DNA of 64,000 nt from JAZSQZ01 sp045538175 (GCA_045538175.1 JAZSQZ010000101.1:1-64000), one strand, 5' to 3'; shown: positions 8,636 through 16,511, counted from the first letter of the stretch. The notes: generated from the letters alone by a model not told the origin. Numbers and translations: made by a program.

Positions 8636-8875
8636 TTATTGATTGTTTAACAGGTGAGAATAAACTTCATTTGCTGATAGGTTAGAAAAGTTGCCATTTG
8701 TTTCGGCGAAGTTTTTTAAGCCGGTGGCAAGAATAAAGGCAATTCTCTTTATTTGTTTTTGACTTAGTTTTGTTTTGCCTTGCCTGTAACTTAAAGTATT
8801 AAGGTTGAATGTGGCTGAATTTTCTGGTATATCTTCACAATCAATAAAACATTTTTTGTCAATAAGTTTTTGCAT
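8636..8875 (-). CDS. Small hypothetical protein (79 residues)
   Basis: A helical, mixed-charge protein with no motif I recognise. The segment KQIKRIAFILATGLKNFAE could be an amphipathic helix. No good Shine-Dalgarno precedes the ATG at 8875, and a second minus-strand frame (8791-8973) overlaps its start, so the gene call is not certain. A terminator follows the stop. It lies between the two OLD/restriction loci and is transcribed in the same direction as the OLD gene. Confidence 0.45.
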   Translation of the reverse strand: MQKLIDKKCFIDCEDIPENSATFNLNTLSYRQGKTKLSQKQIKRIAFILATGLKNFAETNGNFSNLSANEVYSHLLNNQ

Positions 8876-8929
8876 CTCATATTTTTACAATTATGATAAT
8901 ATGCTTGTGCATTATTGGCTTTAACCCAA

Positions 8930-8945
8930 TGCTCCATTTGGAGCA
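8930..8945. repeat. Perfect inverted repeat upstream of the 79-residue ORF
   Basis: TGCTCCA (8930-8936) and TGGAGCA (8939-8945) form perfect seven-base arms separated by TT, lying between a minus-strand TATACT-like -10 (near 8955) and the small ORF. It could be an operator or a leader hairpin. Confidence 0.45.
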
Positions 8946-8990
8946 ATAATAGTATAGCATAAAACATCTTCAAAAACCATATTTTCTACA

Positions 8991-9116
8991 AAAAAAGACA
9001 AGTGGGTTTCCCACTTGGTCTAGAAAGGGAGTGCATGCAAATTTGCAATCAGCGACTTTTGAAAAGTGAATACATCAAAAGTGCTGATTTTTAGGGCTTT
9101 AGACCAAAAAATATGG
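8991..9116 (-). ncRNA. Candidate small RNA with closed multi-helix fold and terminator
   Basis: There is no ORF here. On the minus strand, GGTCTA (9100-9105) pairs with TAGACC (9017-9022). Inside this, AATCAGC (9083-9089) pairs with GCTGATT (9047-9053), and ACTTTTGA (9075-9082) continues the helix with TCAAAAGT (9055-9062), giving about 15 base pairs with one bulge. Immediately after lies a perfect terminator, CAAGTGGG/CCCACTTG (8999-9017), followed by a T-rich tract read from the A-run at 8991-8996. A weak TATACA at 9122-9127 could be the -10. I could not match it to a named RNA family. A leader of the downstream methylase on the plus strand is the alternative, but the terminator polarity favours the minus strand. 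Confidence 0.55.
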
Positions 9117-9197
9117 CAAAATGTATACAACTCTTATCCTGCTTACTAAAATAATTTAAGAAAGTATTAAAAATTAGCGGATTTTTCAATTTGTTTA

Positions 9198-9206
9198 TGT
9201 TATAAT
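9198..9206 (+). promoter_or_regulatory. Extended -10 of the methyltransferase operon
   Basis: TGT followed directly by TATAAT (9201-9206), then AAAGGAG shortly before ATG 9234. Confidence 0.6.
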
Positions 9207-9233
9207 ATTTTTAGTTTTAGAAAAGGAGTAGAA

Positions 9234-10286
9234 ATGGATAAATTTAAAGTCATAGATTTATTTTGTGGTATCGGTGGTTTTTCTTACGGGTTTAGTATGA
9301 CTGAAAATTTTGAAGTTGTACTCGGAGCAGATATTTGGAATGTTGCCCTTAACACATTTAAAGAAAATCATTCGGGAACAGAATTACTTAATGAAGATTT
9401 GACAAAATTGCCGGATGATTATTGGGATAAATATAAAGATAAAGTTGATGTAATAATTGCTGGTCCACCATGTCAGGGATTTAGTATGATTGGGCAACGG
9501 AAGAAAGACGATAAAAGAAATTCTTTGTTTGAAGAAGTTGTTCGTGTTACGAAAATTACTAATCCCAAAATTGTTGTTATTGAAAATGTTGTTGGATTAC
9601 TTTCTATGACAACACAAGACGGAAAAGATGTTAAAGAATTAATAACCGAAGAATTTAACAATCTTGGATATAATGTTAAATATAAGGTTTTAAATGCTGC
9701 AGATTATGGTGTTCCACAACAAAGAAAAAGAGTTATCTTTATAATCACTAAACCGAATTTTAATGTGGAATATCCAGAACCAAAGTATACTGAAGAAAAC
9801 TATATTACTGTTGGTCAAGCAATTGGAAATGTAGACCCTAATGGAGATGAATATTTAGAACCAGATTGTGAATTTCAAAAACAAATGGCTGGAAGAAAAG
9901 ACATTTGCAACCATGTTAGACGACAATCAAACGAATTAGTTACTAAAAGAATGTCATTTATTCCACAAGGTGGAAATTGGCAAGATATACCAAAAGAACT
10001 TGGAACAGGCGGTGGAACTTATAGCAACGCATATAAAAGACTTGACTCTAAAAAACCATCAGTTACAATTAAACATGCTGCAAAAGCTATGATAATTCAC
10101 CCAACTGAAAATAGAATTTTAACAGTTAGAGAATGTGCTAGATTACAGTCATTTGATGATAATTTTGTATTAACAGGAAACGGTTCGGACCAACACCAAC
10201 AATTGGCAAATGCTGTTCCACCATTACTTGGAAAAGCAATTGCACAAGAAATTTATAAAGGATTGAAAGATAAGAAAAATGTATAA
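9234..10286 (+). CDS. DNA (cytosine-5-)-methyltransferase, first of a pair
   Basis: The protein has 350 residues and transfers a methyl group from S-adenosylmethionine to C5 of cytosine in a restriction site. The m5C motifs are in order: motif I DLFCGIGGFSYGF (8-20), the catalytic loop GPPCQGFSMIG with Cys80, ENV at 117-119, QQRKRVIFI, RECARLQSF and the C-terminal LANAVPP. The target-recognition region lies at about residues 190-290. Its last 8 bases overlap the second methylase, so the two are translated from one mRNA. The convergent restriction-like genes downstream make this part of a type II system. Confidence 0.9.
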   Translation: MDKFKVIDLFCGIGGFSYGFSMTENFEVVLGADIWNVALNTFKENHSGTELLNEDLTKLPDDYWDKYKDKVDVIIAGPPCQGFSMIGQRKKDDKRNSLFEEVVRVTKITNPKIVVIENVVGLLSMTTQDGKDVKELITEEFNNLGYNVKYKVLNAADYGVPQQRKRVIFIITKPNFNVEYPEPKYTEENYITVGQAIGNVDPNGDEYLEPDCEFQKQMAGRKDICNHVRRQSNELVTKRMSFIPQGGNWQDIPKELGTGGGTYSNAYKRLDSKKPSVTIKHAAKAMIIHPTENRILTVRECARLQSFDDNFVLTGNGSDQHQQLANAVPPLLGKAIAQEIYKGLKDKKNV

Positions 10287-11274
10287 ACAATTAACCTTAT
10301 GGGATACAGCGAGTTTGTGCAGTGACGATAAGTTTAAGTTTATAGACCTATTCTGTGGAATGGGTGGCTTCCGTATAGCCTTTGAACAAAATAATTGCGA
10401 TTGCGTTTTTAGTTCAGATATAGACCTTTTTGCACAAAAAACTTATGCTGCAAATTTTAATGAAGTACCTTTTGGCGATATAACGAAAATAGATGAAAAA
10501 GATATTCCAGATCACGATATAATTTGTGCTGGTTTTCCTTGTCAATCTTTCTCAATTGCAGGAAAGAGACTTGGATTCAATGATACCCGTGGCACATTAT
10601 TCTTTGATGTTGCAAGAATAATAAAAGAAAAAAAACCAAAAGCATTTATACTTGAAAATGTTAAGGGAATAACAAATCATGATAATGGAAATACCTTACA
10701 AACAATATTAAACACATTGTCTGACTTGGGATATGACTTTAAATACAAAGTATTAAATGCAAAAGATTACAATGTTCCACAACATAGAGAAAGGTGGTAT
10801 TGCATTGGTTTTAGAAAAGATTTAAATATAAATATTGAAAATTTTTGTTTCCCAGAACCACAAGAGTTTACAAATAAACTTGAAAATTTAATAGATAGTT
10901 CTGCCGAAGATAATTATTATATTTCTGACACCTGTGATAATAACATTAAAAAATATGTAAAAGAAAAATCTATCAATGTAAAAAATGATACTTTGGCTTA
11001 TGAAGTTAGAGCTTCAAGATGTCAATTTAAAAACGATGGAATTTCCCCTTGTTTAACTGCAAAAATGGGAACGGGTGGAAATAACGTTCCAATTGTTATT
11101 GAACAACAAAGAAGATTAACTGAAAGAGAATGCTTAAAAATTATGGGTTATCCGGAAACATATAAAATAAATAAAGGTGCTCAAACATATAAGCAAATTG
11201 GTAATAGTGTTGTTGTTCCAATAATAACATTACTTGCTAATGAAATTGTTAGAATATTAAAAAAGGAAGATTAG
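10279..11274 (+). CDS. DNA (cytosine-5-)-methyltransferase, second of a pair
   Basis: The protein has 331 residues, also an m5C enzyme: motif I DLFCGMGGFRIAF (23-35), catalytic GFPCQSFSIAG with Cys88, ENV at 126-128, PQHRERWYCIGF and QIGNSVVVP at the C-terminus. It differs clearly from its neighbour, mainly in the recognition region (about 190-270). Two tandem m5C methylases usually mean an asymmetric recognition site, each enzyme modifying one strand. The gene ends inside a bidirectional terminator shared with the convergent nuclease genes, and its last residues KKED are encoded by that hairpin. Confidence 0.9.
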   Translation: MYKQLTLWDTASLCSDDKFKFIDLFCGMGGFRIAFEQNNCDCVFSSDIDLFAQKTYAANFNEVPFGDITKIDEKDIPDHDIICAGFPCQSFSIAGKRLGFNDTRGTLFFDVARIIKEKKPKAFILENVKGITNHDNGNTLQTILNTLSDLGYDFKYKVLNAKDYNVPQHRERWYCIGFRKDLNINIENFCFPEPQEFTNKLENLIDSSAEDNYYISDTCDNNIKKYVKEKSINVKNDTLAYEVRASRCQFKNDGISPCLTAKMGTGGNNVPIVIEQQRRLTERECLKIMGYPETYKINKGAQTYKQIGNSVVVPIITLLANEIVRILKKED

Positions 11275-11292
11275 TTTTAATCTTCCTTTTTT
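11259..11292. terminator. Bidirectional terminator shared by methylase and nuclease operons
   Basis: A-run plus GGAAGATTA (11265-11273) pairs with TAATCTTCC plus T-run (11278-11292) across a GTTT loop. The stop codons of both convergent genes (11272-11274 and 11277-11279) lie in it. Because it is a near-perfect inverted repeat, both proteins end in the same residues, KKED. Confidence 0.9.
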
Positions 11293-12074
11293 GGTTTTAA
11301 TACAATTGTATAATCTCCATGGCTTCTACCAGAACCTGTTGTTACTGTAAATGGTATATAAGTTAATTTCTCTAATTTTCCATGAGAGAATAAATACCAC
11401 GCAGAATATGGCTCATCATAAATTGGATAGCCATTAAAAATCTTTTTTTGCAATTCTAAAGAATTATCAATCATTTCTGTGATTTTATTATTACAGAAAG
11501 TTTTTATTTGTTGGCAAATTTCTTTATTTGAAATTAAATCATTTGTGTCGTTTACACAATCAAAATAATTTTTCATATTTTCAAGTGTTGTGTTCCAACC
11601 AACAATGAGTTCTTTGTTCTTTATAAGTTCATTGTCTTTCATGCAAAACAAACTTGCACCAGCACCTAGCTCATAACTACCAAACAAAGAATTAAAACTA
11701 TTTGGACCTGTTTTTAATATTTGATATTTATCTGAATCAGACATTTTTACGGAGATTCCAGATTTTTCAATGATTGTATAGTTAAGACCTTTAATGTTTT
11801 CTTCATTAAGGTAATAATCGCTTTCTTGTAAAATAGTTGTTATTTGTTCATCTTTACAATAAATAGCATAACAATCTGAACGAGTCTTTGTAATTTTTCC
11901 ACTTAATCTTGAAAATTGATTAGTTGTTACTCTAACCACATATACATTGTCTAAATCATAATTAATATTACTTGTAAAAATAGAGAAATTTATATTTTGT
12001 TTATCTTTATTAAATGTTTTAACAAACTCTATTTCTTGAATATCTCCTTCAAAAGTTCCTCTATTAGTTGCCAT
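11277..12074 (-). CDS. Putative restriction endonuclease subunit or specificity partner
   Basis: The protein has 265 residues and no motif I can name with certainty. It has a mixed alpha/beta composition and a C-terminal VTTGSGRSHGDY segment that could be a nucleic-acid-binding or catalytic loop. It follows the upstream nuclease-like gene with an 11-base overlap and converges on two methylases. This context makes a restriction subunit the most economical reading. It might instead be a DNA-binding partner or a second nuclease chain for the other strand. Its function is inferred from context only. Confidence 0.5.
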   Translation of the reverse strand: MATNRGTFEGDIQEIEFVKTFNKDKQNINFSIFTSNINYDLDNVYVVRVTTNQFSRLSGKITKTRSDCYAIYCKDEQITTILQESDYYLNEENIKGLNYTIIEKSGISVKMSDSDKYQILKTGPNSFNSLFGSYELGAGASLFCMKDNELIKNKELIVGWNTTLENMKNYFDCVNDTNDLISNKEICQQIKTFCNNKITEMIDNSLELQKKIFNGYPIYDEPYSAWYLFSHGKLEKLTYIPFTVTTGSGRSHGDYTIVLKPKKED

Positions 12075-12843
12075 TATTATTTCTTCTCCTAGTTATAATG
12101 TTAATACAATTAGTCATTGATCCCCACTTAACTTGCATAACATGCCTTCTTTCTGGATGTGCAGCAGTTCTAAACTGGTCTCTTGTCCATGGTTGATATG
12201 TAAGCTCAGAAAATCTGATACCAGACATTTCAGAAACATTAGCATTATCTATTAAATAATCAATAATTTCTTCACGATTGGCATAAATACCATTATCAAC
12301 TGAACCATGGTAAACAGCATCAACAACAATCGGATTTCTAAACACACCAGCAAAAAGAACCCTATAAATAATTTCAATTAAAGTGTCTGGAGAATTTAAT
12401 TCTCTATTAACAGATTGTATTTCTGAGTCGTATTTTAATTTTATATCAGTAGTTGAAAATCTTATTTCACCATTACCATCTAATGTGTCATCACCATAGT
12501 GATATAATTTAAGATAGTTAATAGTTCTTTCTGATATATTTATGTTTTCAAGAAAAGTGTAGAAAGTTTTAAATGGCTCTTGATGAACACTATTACCAGA
12601 CCCTTCCTTAACACTAACAAATTTTACATCAGTCCCAATTTTAATCCAAATATCTGGTTTTGGATTTTTACCTTCAATTTTTTGTGTTAAGTCAGATTGT
12701 ATAAGTTCATGGTTTGAGATTTGCCTATCGAATAGAAAACATAAAAAATCTTGCATATTTTCATTTAAATTAGAAAAGGTTTGATTGTTTAAATAATTTG
12801 AAATATGTTCTTCATTCGAAAAACCATGACGATTACTACTCAT
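12064..12843 (-). CDS. Putative type II restriction endonuclease (PD-(D/E)XK-like)
   Basis: The protein has 259 residues. A nuclease-like core is visible as KPD (Asp64), a beta-strand, then VSVKEGSGNSVHQE with Lys79. The spacing fits D-x(14)-x-K of PD-(D/E)XK enzymes, with Ser in place of the usual Glu two residues before the Lys. The GSGNSVHQE sequence looks like a conserved active-site helix. TGC-TATAAT (12864-12872, minus) and AGGAG before the ATG give it its own promoter, divergent from the small gene at 12960. It is translationally coupled to the next gene. The cut site and subunit structure are unknown. Confidence 0.6.
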   Translation of the reverse strand: MSSNRHGFSNEEHISNYLNNQTFSNLNENMQDFLCFLFDRQISNHELIQSDLTQKIEGKNPKPDIWIKIGTDVKFVSVKEGSGNSVHQEPFKTFYTFLENINISERTINYLKLYHYGDDTLDGNGEIRFSTTDIKLKYDSEIQSVNRELNSPDTLIEIIYRVLFAGVFRNPIVVDAVYHGSVDNGIYANREEIIDYLIDNANVSEMSGIRFSELTYQPWTRDQFRTAAHPERRHVMQVKWGSMTNCINIITRRRNNNGN

Positions 12844-12863
12844 AAAATAATTCTCCTACGGGT

Positions 12864-12872
12864 ATTATAGCA
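12864..12872 (-). promoter_or_regulatory. Extended -10 of the restriction-nuclease operon
   Basis: On the minus strand, TGC is followed by TATAAT (ATTATA at 12864-12869), then GTAGGAG before ATG 12843. It faces the TGA-TATAAT (12932-12940) of the divergent gene at 12960, leaving a short shared control region. Confidence 0.6.
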
Positions 12873-12959
12873 AAATTATGAAATATTTACCAATATTTTT
12901 GAATAAAATAGCGAACAGATAAAAAATAACATGATATAATAGTAAAAAGGAGAATTATT

Positions 12960-13346
12960 ATGATTGACGAAACAAAAGAATTAATTAAATTTTTAAATAA
13001 TGTTAAGAGTAAACAAGAAGATAGCAATAAAATTGCAATGATTAACAATATAGCAAATTTTAGAGACGCTATGGACATGAAAAATGGTGAATCATATTTG
13101 TATGAAATTTTAAAAGATAAAGAAATTGAAAAACATTTAAAGTATAGGCAACCACAGGGAAACTATAATGTGTTTGGACAACCAATAACCAAAAAAGAAT
13201 CTTTTATTCAAGATTGCAATGCCGTTATTGTTGCAATTTCTAAATCTATCTTAGAAGACAAAGTAAAAGATGAACTTAAAAAAAAATTAAGACCAAATTT
13301 TCAGAATTTAATTGAAATTGTGGAATTTTATAAAAATATTTTATAA
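12960..13346 (+). CDS. Small hypothetical protein divergent from the restriction genes
   Basis: The protein has 128 residues, is predicted to be largely helical, and is lysine- and glutamate-rich with no recognised domain. TGA-TATAAT (12932-12940) and AAGGAG eight bases before ATG 12960 support the start. Its divergent position next to the nuclease promoter is where a controller protein is often found. However, I see no helix-turn-helix motif, so that role is only a possibility. Confidence 0.6.
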   Translation: MIDETKELIKFLNNVKSKQEDSNKIAMINNIANFRDAMDMKNGESYLYEILKDKEIEKHLKYRQPQGNYNVFGQPITKKESFIQDCNAVIVAISKSILEDKVKDELKKKLRPNFQNLIEIVEFYKNIL

Positions 13347-13357
13347 AAATAAAAAAT

Positions 13358-13385
13358 AAACGCAAATCAATATCGATTTACGTTT
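13358..13385 (-). terminator. Terminator of tRNA-Ser
   Basis: On the minus strand, AAACGTAAATC (13375-13385) pairs with GATTTGCGTTT (13358-13368) with one G-U pair and is followed by a T-rich run. It also closes the convergent small gene ending at 13346. Confidence 0.75.
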
Positions 13386-13389
13386 AAGT

Positions 13390-13477
13390 TGGCGGAGAGT
13401 TAGGGATTCGAACCCCAGGAAGCTTTCACTTCAACGGTTTTCAAGACCGCCGCTTTCGACCGCTCAGCCAACTCTCC
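13390..13477 (-). tRNA. tRNA-Ser (UGA)
   Basis: An 88-base class II tRNA with long variable arm. The acceptor stem GGAGAGT/ACTCTCC, a TTCGAAT T-loop and encoded CCA are present. The anticodon loop CTTGAAAAC region gives TGA. It marks the right edge of the defence island. Confidence 0.95.
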
Positions 13478-13517
13478 ATTTATATTAAATTTACTCGTTT
13501 TTAACGGGTACTTGCAT

Positions 13518-13546
13518 ATTATAGTAAAGTTTTATAAAAAAATCAA
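13518..13546 (-). promoter_or_regulatory. Promoter of tRNA-Ser
   Basis: Minus-strand TTGATT (13541-13546), 17-base spacer and TATAAT (13518-13523) form a near-consensus housekeeping promoter about 40 bases before the tRNA. Confidence 0.8.
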
Positions 13547-13604
13547 GTTTATTTTTAATATTTTTTTAATTTTGTTTTATTTTTTATAGGAAGATTATTT
13601 TTGT

Positions 13605-13667
13605 ATGGCTGTGATTGTTGGCGCTGGTGGACATTTTATGTTTATAATGGTGATTTGGTGTGCATGA
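13605..13667 (+). CDS. Possible 20-residue hydrophobic peptide
   Basis: AGGAAG about nine bases before ATG 13605 opens a frame of 20 residues, almost all hydrophobic (MFIMVIW core). It could be a type I toxin-like peptide, or chance. The rest of 13510-13790 holds only a hairpin (GTTTTTATC/GATAAAAAC, near 13751-13777) and no other gene. Confidence 0.2.
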   Translation: MAVIVGAGGHFMFIMVIWCA

Positions 13668-13790
13668 ACTGATGATTTTAATTATAATTTAAAGTGTTAA
13701 ATTTTATAGATACTAGTTGGGGCAAAGCAAAAAATATTTTTGGCGTAAGGTGTTTTTATCTGTTTTCTGATAAAAACGCAAAAAGGGAGA

Positions 13791-13817
13791 CAAAAAAAGA
13801 AGCGGGAGCTTCTTTTT
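13791..13817. terminator. Bidirectional terminator near the CPBP protease gene
   Basis: A-run, GAAGC (13799-13803), loop GGGA, GCTTC (13808-13812) and T-run. It ends the minus-strand protease operon. Confidence 0.8.
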
Positions 13818-13822
13818 ATTTT

Positions 13823-14641
13823 TTATAGTTTTGTGCCGAAGTCATTTTTTTCTTCTTCGGGGTGTGGGGTGAAGTTTTTAGGTGTTCGGTGTGGGTTTTT
13901 AAGAAGATAGAAACAACCCACGGCCATTTGATACACAAACAAGCCCATAAGGACGGCAAAATAAACCCAAGAAGGAAGGAAAGGAGTTGATACAGACAAA
14001 GTTATAAACATTGTGAGTATTCCTTTAGTGACGTGAATAAGGGTTGGAAGTAGGACAGATTTTGTGTAAAGGTGGGAGGCTGTAAGAAACACACCAAAAG
14101 AAAAATAGTAAAGGGCTAAGAAAACAGTTTCTGCAACATCTTGTGGTGCTGGGAATATTTCGAGCAAAATAGTAAGAGCGAAGATAAAGTTTACATACAT
14201 AACGTGTGAGATAGAGTAGAATCTATCGGTTTGTTTGAAAAGAGCAAAAGCAAGACCACGATATAAATATTCTTCGCATAAGGCAAGCAAGATTATGTCG
14301 AGATATTCGATAGCGTGAATATGTAGTGGTGTGCCAAAATCAAAATGCCCGATTTTAACAATGGAAAGTATAACGATGATTATTATACTGTGAATTGAAA
14401 AGATATTTAAGAAAGTGTGTTTGTTTTTATGTCTATGATGTTCAAAGCCGATTAGTTTTAAAATTCCAAGGCAACAAATAAAAAATACTAATTGCCATAT
14501 TAAAGACAAGAACATAATGTTGTTATCCTTAACAAAAGGGATAAGGCCATCTAGAACTGAAAACCCTATGGAACCTATAGAGAATAAGAAAGCAAGAAAG
14601 ATAAAAGTTGTCGTTGGATGTTTTAGTATTATCCTTTTCAT
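13823..14641 (-). CDS. CPBP-family intramembrane protease
   Basis: The protein has 272 residues with about eight hydrophobic segments. The CPBP/CAAX-protease signature EEYLYRG (Glu123, Glu124, Arg128) lies in the middle, and a later conserved-type His sits in TLIHVTKG. Bacterial members act in the membrane as proteases or in bacteriocin self-immunity, but the substrate is unknown. AGGAG precedes the ATG. It lies nine bases after a small cytosolic gene and probably shares its mRNA. Confidence 0.8.
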   Translation of the reverse strand: MKRIILKHPTTTFIFLAFLFSIGSIGFSVLDGLIPFVKDNNIMFLSLIWQLVFFICCLGILKLIGFEHHRHKNKHTFLNIFSIHSIIIIVILSIVKIGHFDFGTPLHIHAIEYLDIILLALCEEYLYRGLAFALFKQTDRFYSISHVMYVNFIFALTILLEIFPAPQDVAETVFLALYYFSFGVFLTASHLYTKSVLLPTLIHVTKGILTMFITLSVSTPFLPSWVYFAVLMGLFVYQMAVGCFYLLKNPHRTPKNFTPHPEEEKNDFGTKL

Positions 14642-14649
14642 TGATACTC

Positions 14650-15051
14650 CTAATTATTGTACAACTCGTTGTATAGTTTTTTAACGGTGTTTATGTCTTT
14701 TTGAATTTGATTTATGGTTGTTTTTTCAAGAGTGCCTGCTTGGGTTTCGTCATTAAAAGACAAAAGAATACCGATATTGTATTGAAGATTTGTTAATGCT
14801 TTTGCAAGTTCTAGGGTCGAAGGCAATTCGTAACTTGAAACATCTAAAACATTAGATGTTTCGAATTTCTCTTCATACTCTAAGAAGGTGTCTTTTGTTA
14901 AAAAGCCGACAAGGTCTTGGGCTTCTTTAGTATATTTTTGACACTCTGCAATTTCGCCGTTGTTTATAGCGATTTCGCTTGATAATAAAAGTTTGCAAGC
15001 GTGAGCAGAGGTTTGAAGTAGTTCGTTTAATGTATCACATTTTTCGCACAT
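14650..15051 (-). CDS. Hypothetical protein with N-terminal CxxC
   Basis: The protein has 133 residues, mostly predicted helices, beginning MCEKC. The two cysteines at positions 2 and 5 could bind a metal, but no second pair is present. A ribosome binding site AAGGA lies about ten bases upstream. It is the first gene of a two-gene operon with the CPBP protease. No family recognised. Confidence 0.6.
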   Translation of the reverse strand: MCEKCDTLNELLQTSAHACKLLLSSEIAINNGEIAECQKYTKEAQDLVGFLTKDTFLEYEEKFETSNVLDVSSYELPSTLELAKALTNLQYNIGILLSFNDETQAGTLEKTTINQIQKDINTVKKLYNELYNN

Positions 15052-15193
15052 AATTTTTGTTTCCTTTTATATATAAATTTTAAGTGATATTTAAAACTTA
15101 GTCAAACAATTAAAAAGATTTTGCACTTTAGTCAAAATATACAAATAAAAAAGGGGTATTGAAAGAGAAGATTTTTCGTGCTAAACTAGACAT

Positions 15194-15688
15194 ATGAAAG
15201 GATTTAGTGTAAAAGACGACAAGAAAATACAACTAATGCTAGAAGGCGAAGAAAAAATGGTTATAACAGCGTTTGATGATAGGGACCTTCATCAAATAGG
15301 CTATCTAAACTTTAGGCTAGAAGGAAAGGGCAGAGCATATTTAAGTTCGATTAAAGTGACCGATATTGAGTTTTTAAGAACAGGTGTTGGTTCGGTTATG
15401 CTTGGTTGTTTTGAAAGCGTATGTAAACAAAAACATGTAAGATATGTTGACGGAAGATTTTATCCAAACGGAGATGGTGGAATTTTTGCAAGAGAGTTTT
15501 ATGAAGAACACGGATACAGCATTTATCGTGATGGATATGAGCAATATATTTCAAAAGACTTAGAACACACACCGGTGGATACAAGGTTTGTTATAGAGCA
15601 AGAAGAAAGCGAAACCGTAAGTGATAATTTTGAAAACATTTTTACACCTATAATTGATTTAAAAGAAGATATAGCGCAAGCACAATAA
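15194..15688 (+). CDS. Probable GNAT-fold acetyltransferase-like protein
   Basis: The protein has 164 residues. A beta-rich core with IGYLNFRLEG, a central YLSSIKV strand, FLRTGVGSVML (acetyl-CoA-loop-like R-x-x-G-x-G) and a late FYEEHGYSIYRDG segment fits the GNAT order. An acidic tail of about 35 residues follows. The start follows TGC-TAAACT (15179-15187), which ends exactly six bases before the ATG with no Shine-Dalgarno, so the message is probably leaderless. The substrate is unknown. Confidence 0.6.
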   Translation: MKGFSVKDDKKIQLMLEGEEKMVITAFDDRDLHQIGYLNFRLEGKGRAYLSSIKVTDIEFLRTGVGSVMLGCFESVCKQKHVRYVDGRFYPNGDGGIFAREFYEEHGYSIYRDGYEQYISKDLEHTPVDTRFVIEQEESETVSDNFENIFTPIIDLKEDIAQAQ

Positions 15689-15689
15689 G

Positions 15690-15714
15690 GAGCAATATAA
15701 AGTTGCTCTTTTTT
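15690..15714 (+). terminator. Terminator after the GNAT-like gene
   Basis: GAGCAA (15690-15695) pairs with TTGCTC (15703-15708), followed by T6. Confidence 0.75.
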
Positions 15715-15791
15715 ATTTGTTTTATATAAAAATTAGTAATACAAATTCAAAAAAGTATGCTATACTAAAAAAGTACTTTTTAAGGAGTAGT

Positions 15792-16511
15792 ATGTTAGAA
15801 TTAAGAAATGTATCTTTTGTTTCTACACAAGGAAAAGAGACAAAAGAAATTATAAGTGATATAAGTTTAAAACTTGATGAAAGATTTGTTGTAATCACTG
15901 GCCCTAATGGTGGTGGTAAATCAACCCTTACAAAACTTATTATGGGTCTTTATAAACCTACAAGTGGACAAATTCTTTTTAATGGCCAAGATATTACAAA
16001 TATGTCAATAACAGAAAGGGCAAAACTAGGAATAGGTTATGCCTTTCAACAACCTGTAAAGTTTAAGGGTTTGACTGTTGGCGACCTTATCAAAATTGCA
16101 AGTGGCAAGGAATTGTCAGCATATGAGTGTTGCTCTTATCTTAGCGAAGTTGGACTTTGTGCAAGAGAATATGTCGATAGAGAAATCAACGCAAGTTTGT
16201 CAGGTGGCGAATTAAAGAGAATCGAAATTGCAATCTCACTTGCAAGGGGAAGCAAACTTTCTATTTTTGACGAACCAGAAGCAGGTATCGACCTTTGGAG
16301 TTTTAATAATCTTATCGCAGTTTTTGAAAAGATGTACAAAAAAACAAACGGTACAATTTTGATTATTTCTCACCAAGAAAGAATTTTAAATATTGCAGAT
16401 AGAATTATAGTCTTAGAAAAGGGCAAAGTAAAATTTGATGGCGACAAAGAGAAAGTTATGCCAGAACTTTTTACAATCTCAACTTGTAAGGCTTTAGAAG
16501 ATAAGGTTTAG
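15792..16511 (+). CDS. sufC: SufC, Fe-S cluster assembly ATPase
   Basis: The protein has 239 residues. Walker A GPNGGGKST is at 37-45, the ABC signature SLSGGELKRIEIA near 134-146, Walker B LSIFDEPEAGID near 156-167, and an ISHQE switch near 196. SufC is the cytosolic ABC-type ATPase that drives the SufB scaffold in iron-sulfur cluster assembly. The start is set by AAGGAG seven bases before ATG 15792 and by an extended -10 (TGC-TATACT, 15758-15766). An upstream in-frame extension to 15717 would include the promoter. sufB follows after ten bases. No sufS, sufU or sufD is present. Confidence 0.9.
   Translation: MLELRNVSFVSTQGKETKEIISDISLKLDERFVVITGPNGGGKSTLTKLIMGLYKPTSGQILFNGQDITNMSITERAKLGIGYAFQQPVKFKGLTVGDLIKIASGKELSAYECCSYLSEVGLCAREYVDREINASLSGGELKRIEIAISLARGSKLSIFDEPEAGIDLWSFNNLIAVFEKMYKKTNGTILIISHQERILNIADRIIVLEKGKVKFDGDKEKVMPELFTISTCKALEDKV

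Noticed and set aside
8791..8973. Alternative 60-residue minus-strand ORF over the 79-residue gene
   Set aside because: Composition is less protein-like, and it overlaps a perfect inverted repeat and the probable promoter.
13390..13477. Duplicated tRNA-Ser end as an attachment site of the defence island
   Set aside because: No second copy of the tRNA 3' end was seen in positions 1-13389. The left end of the island may lie outside the window.
15717..15791. In-frame extension of SufC
   Set aside because: It contains the promoter TGC-TATACT and lies before the AAGGAG that serves ATG 15792.
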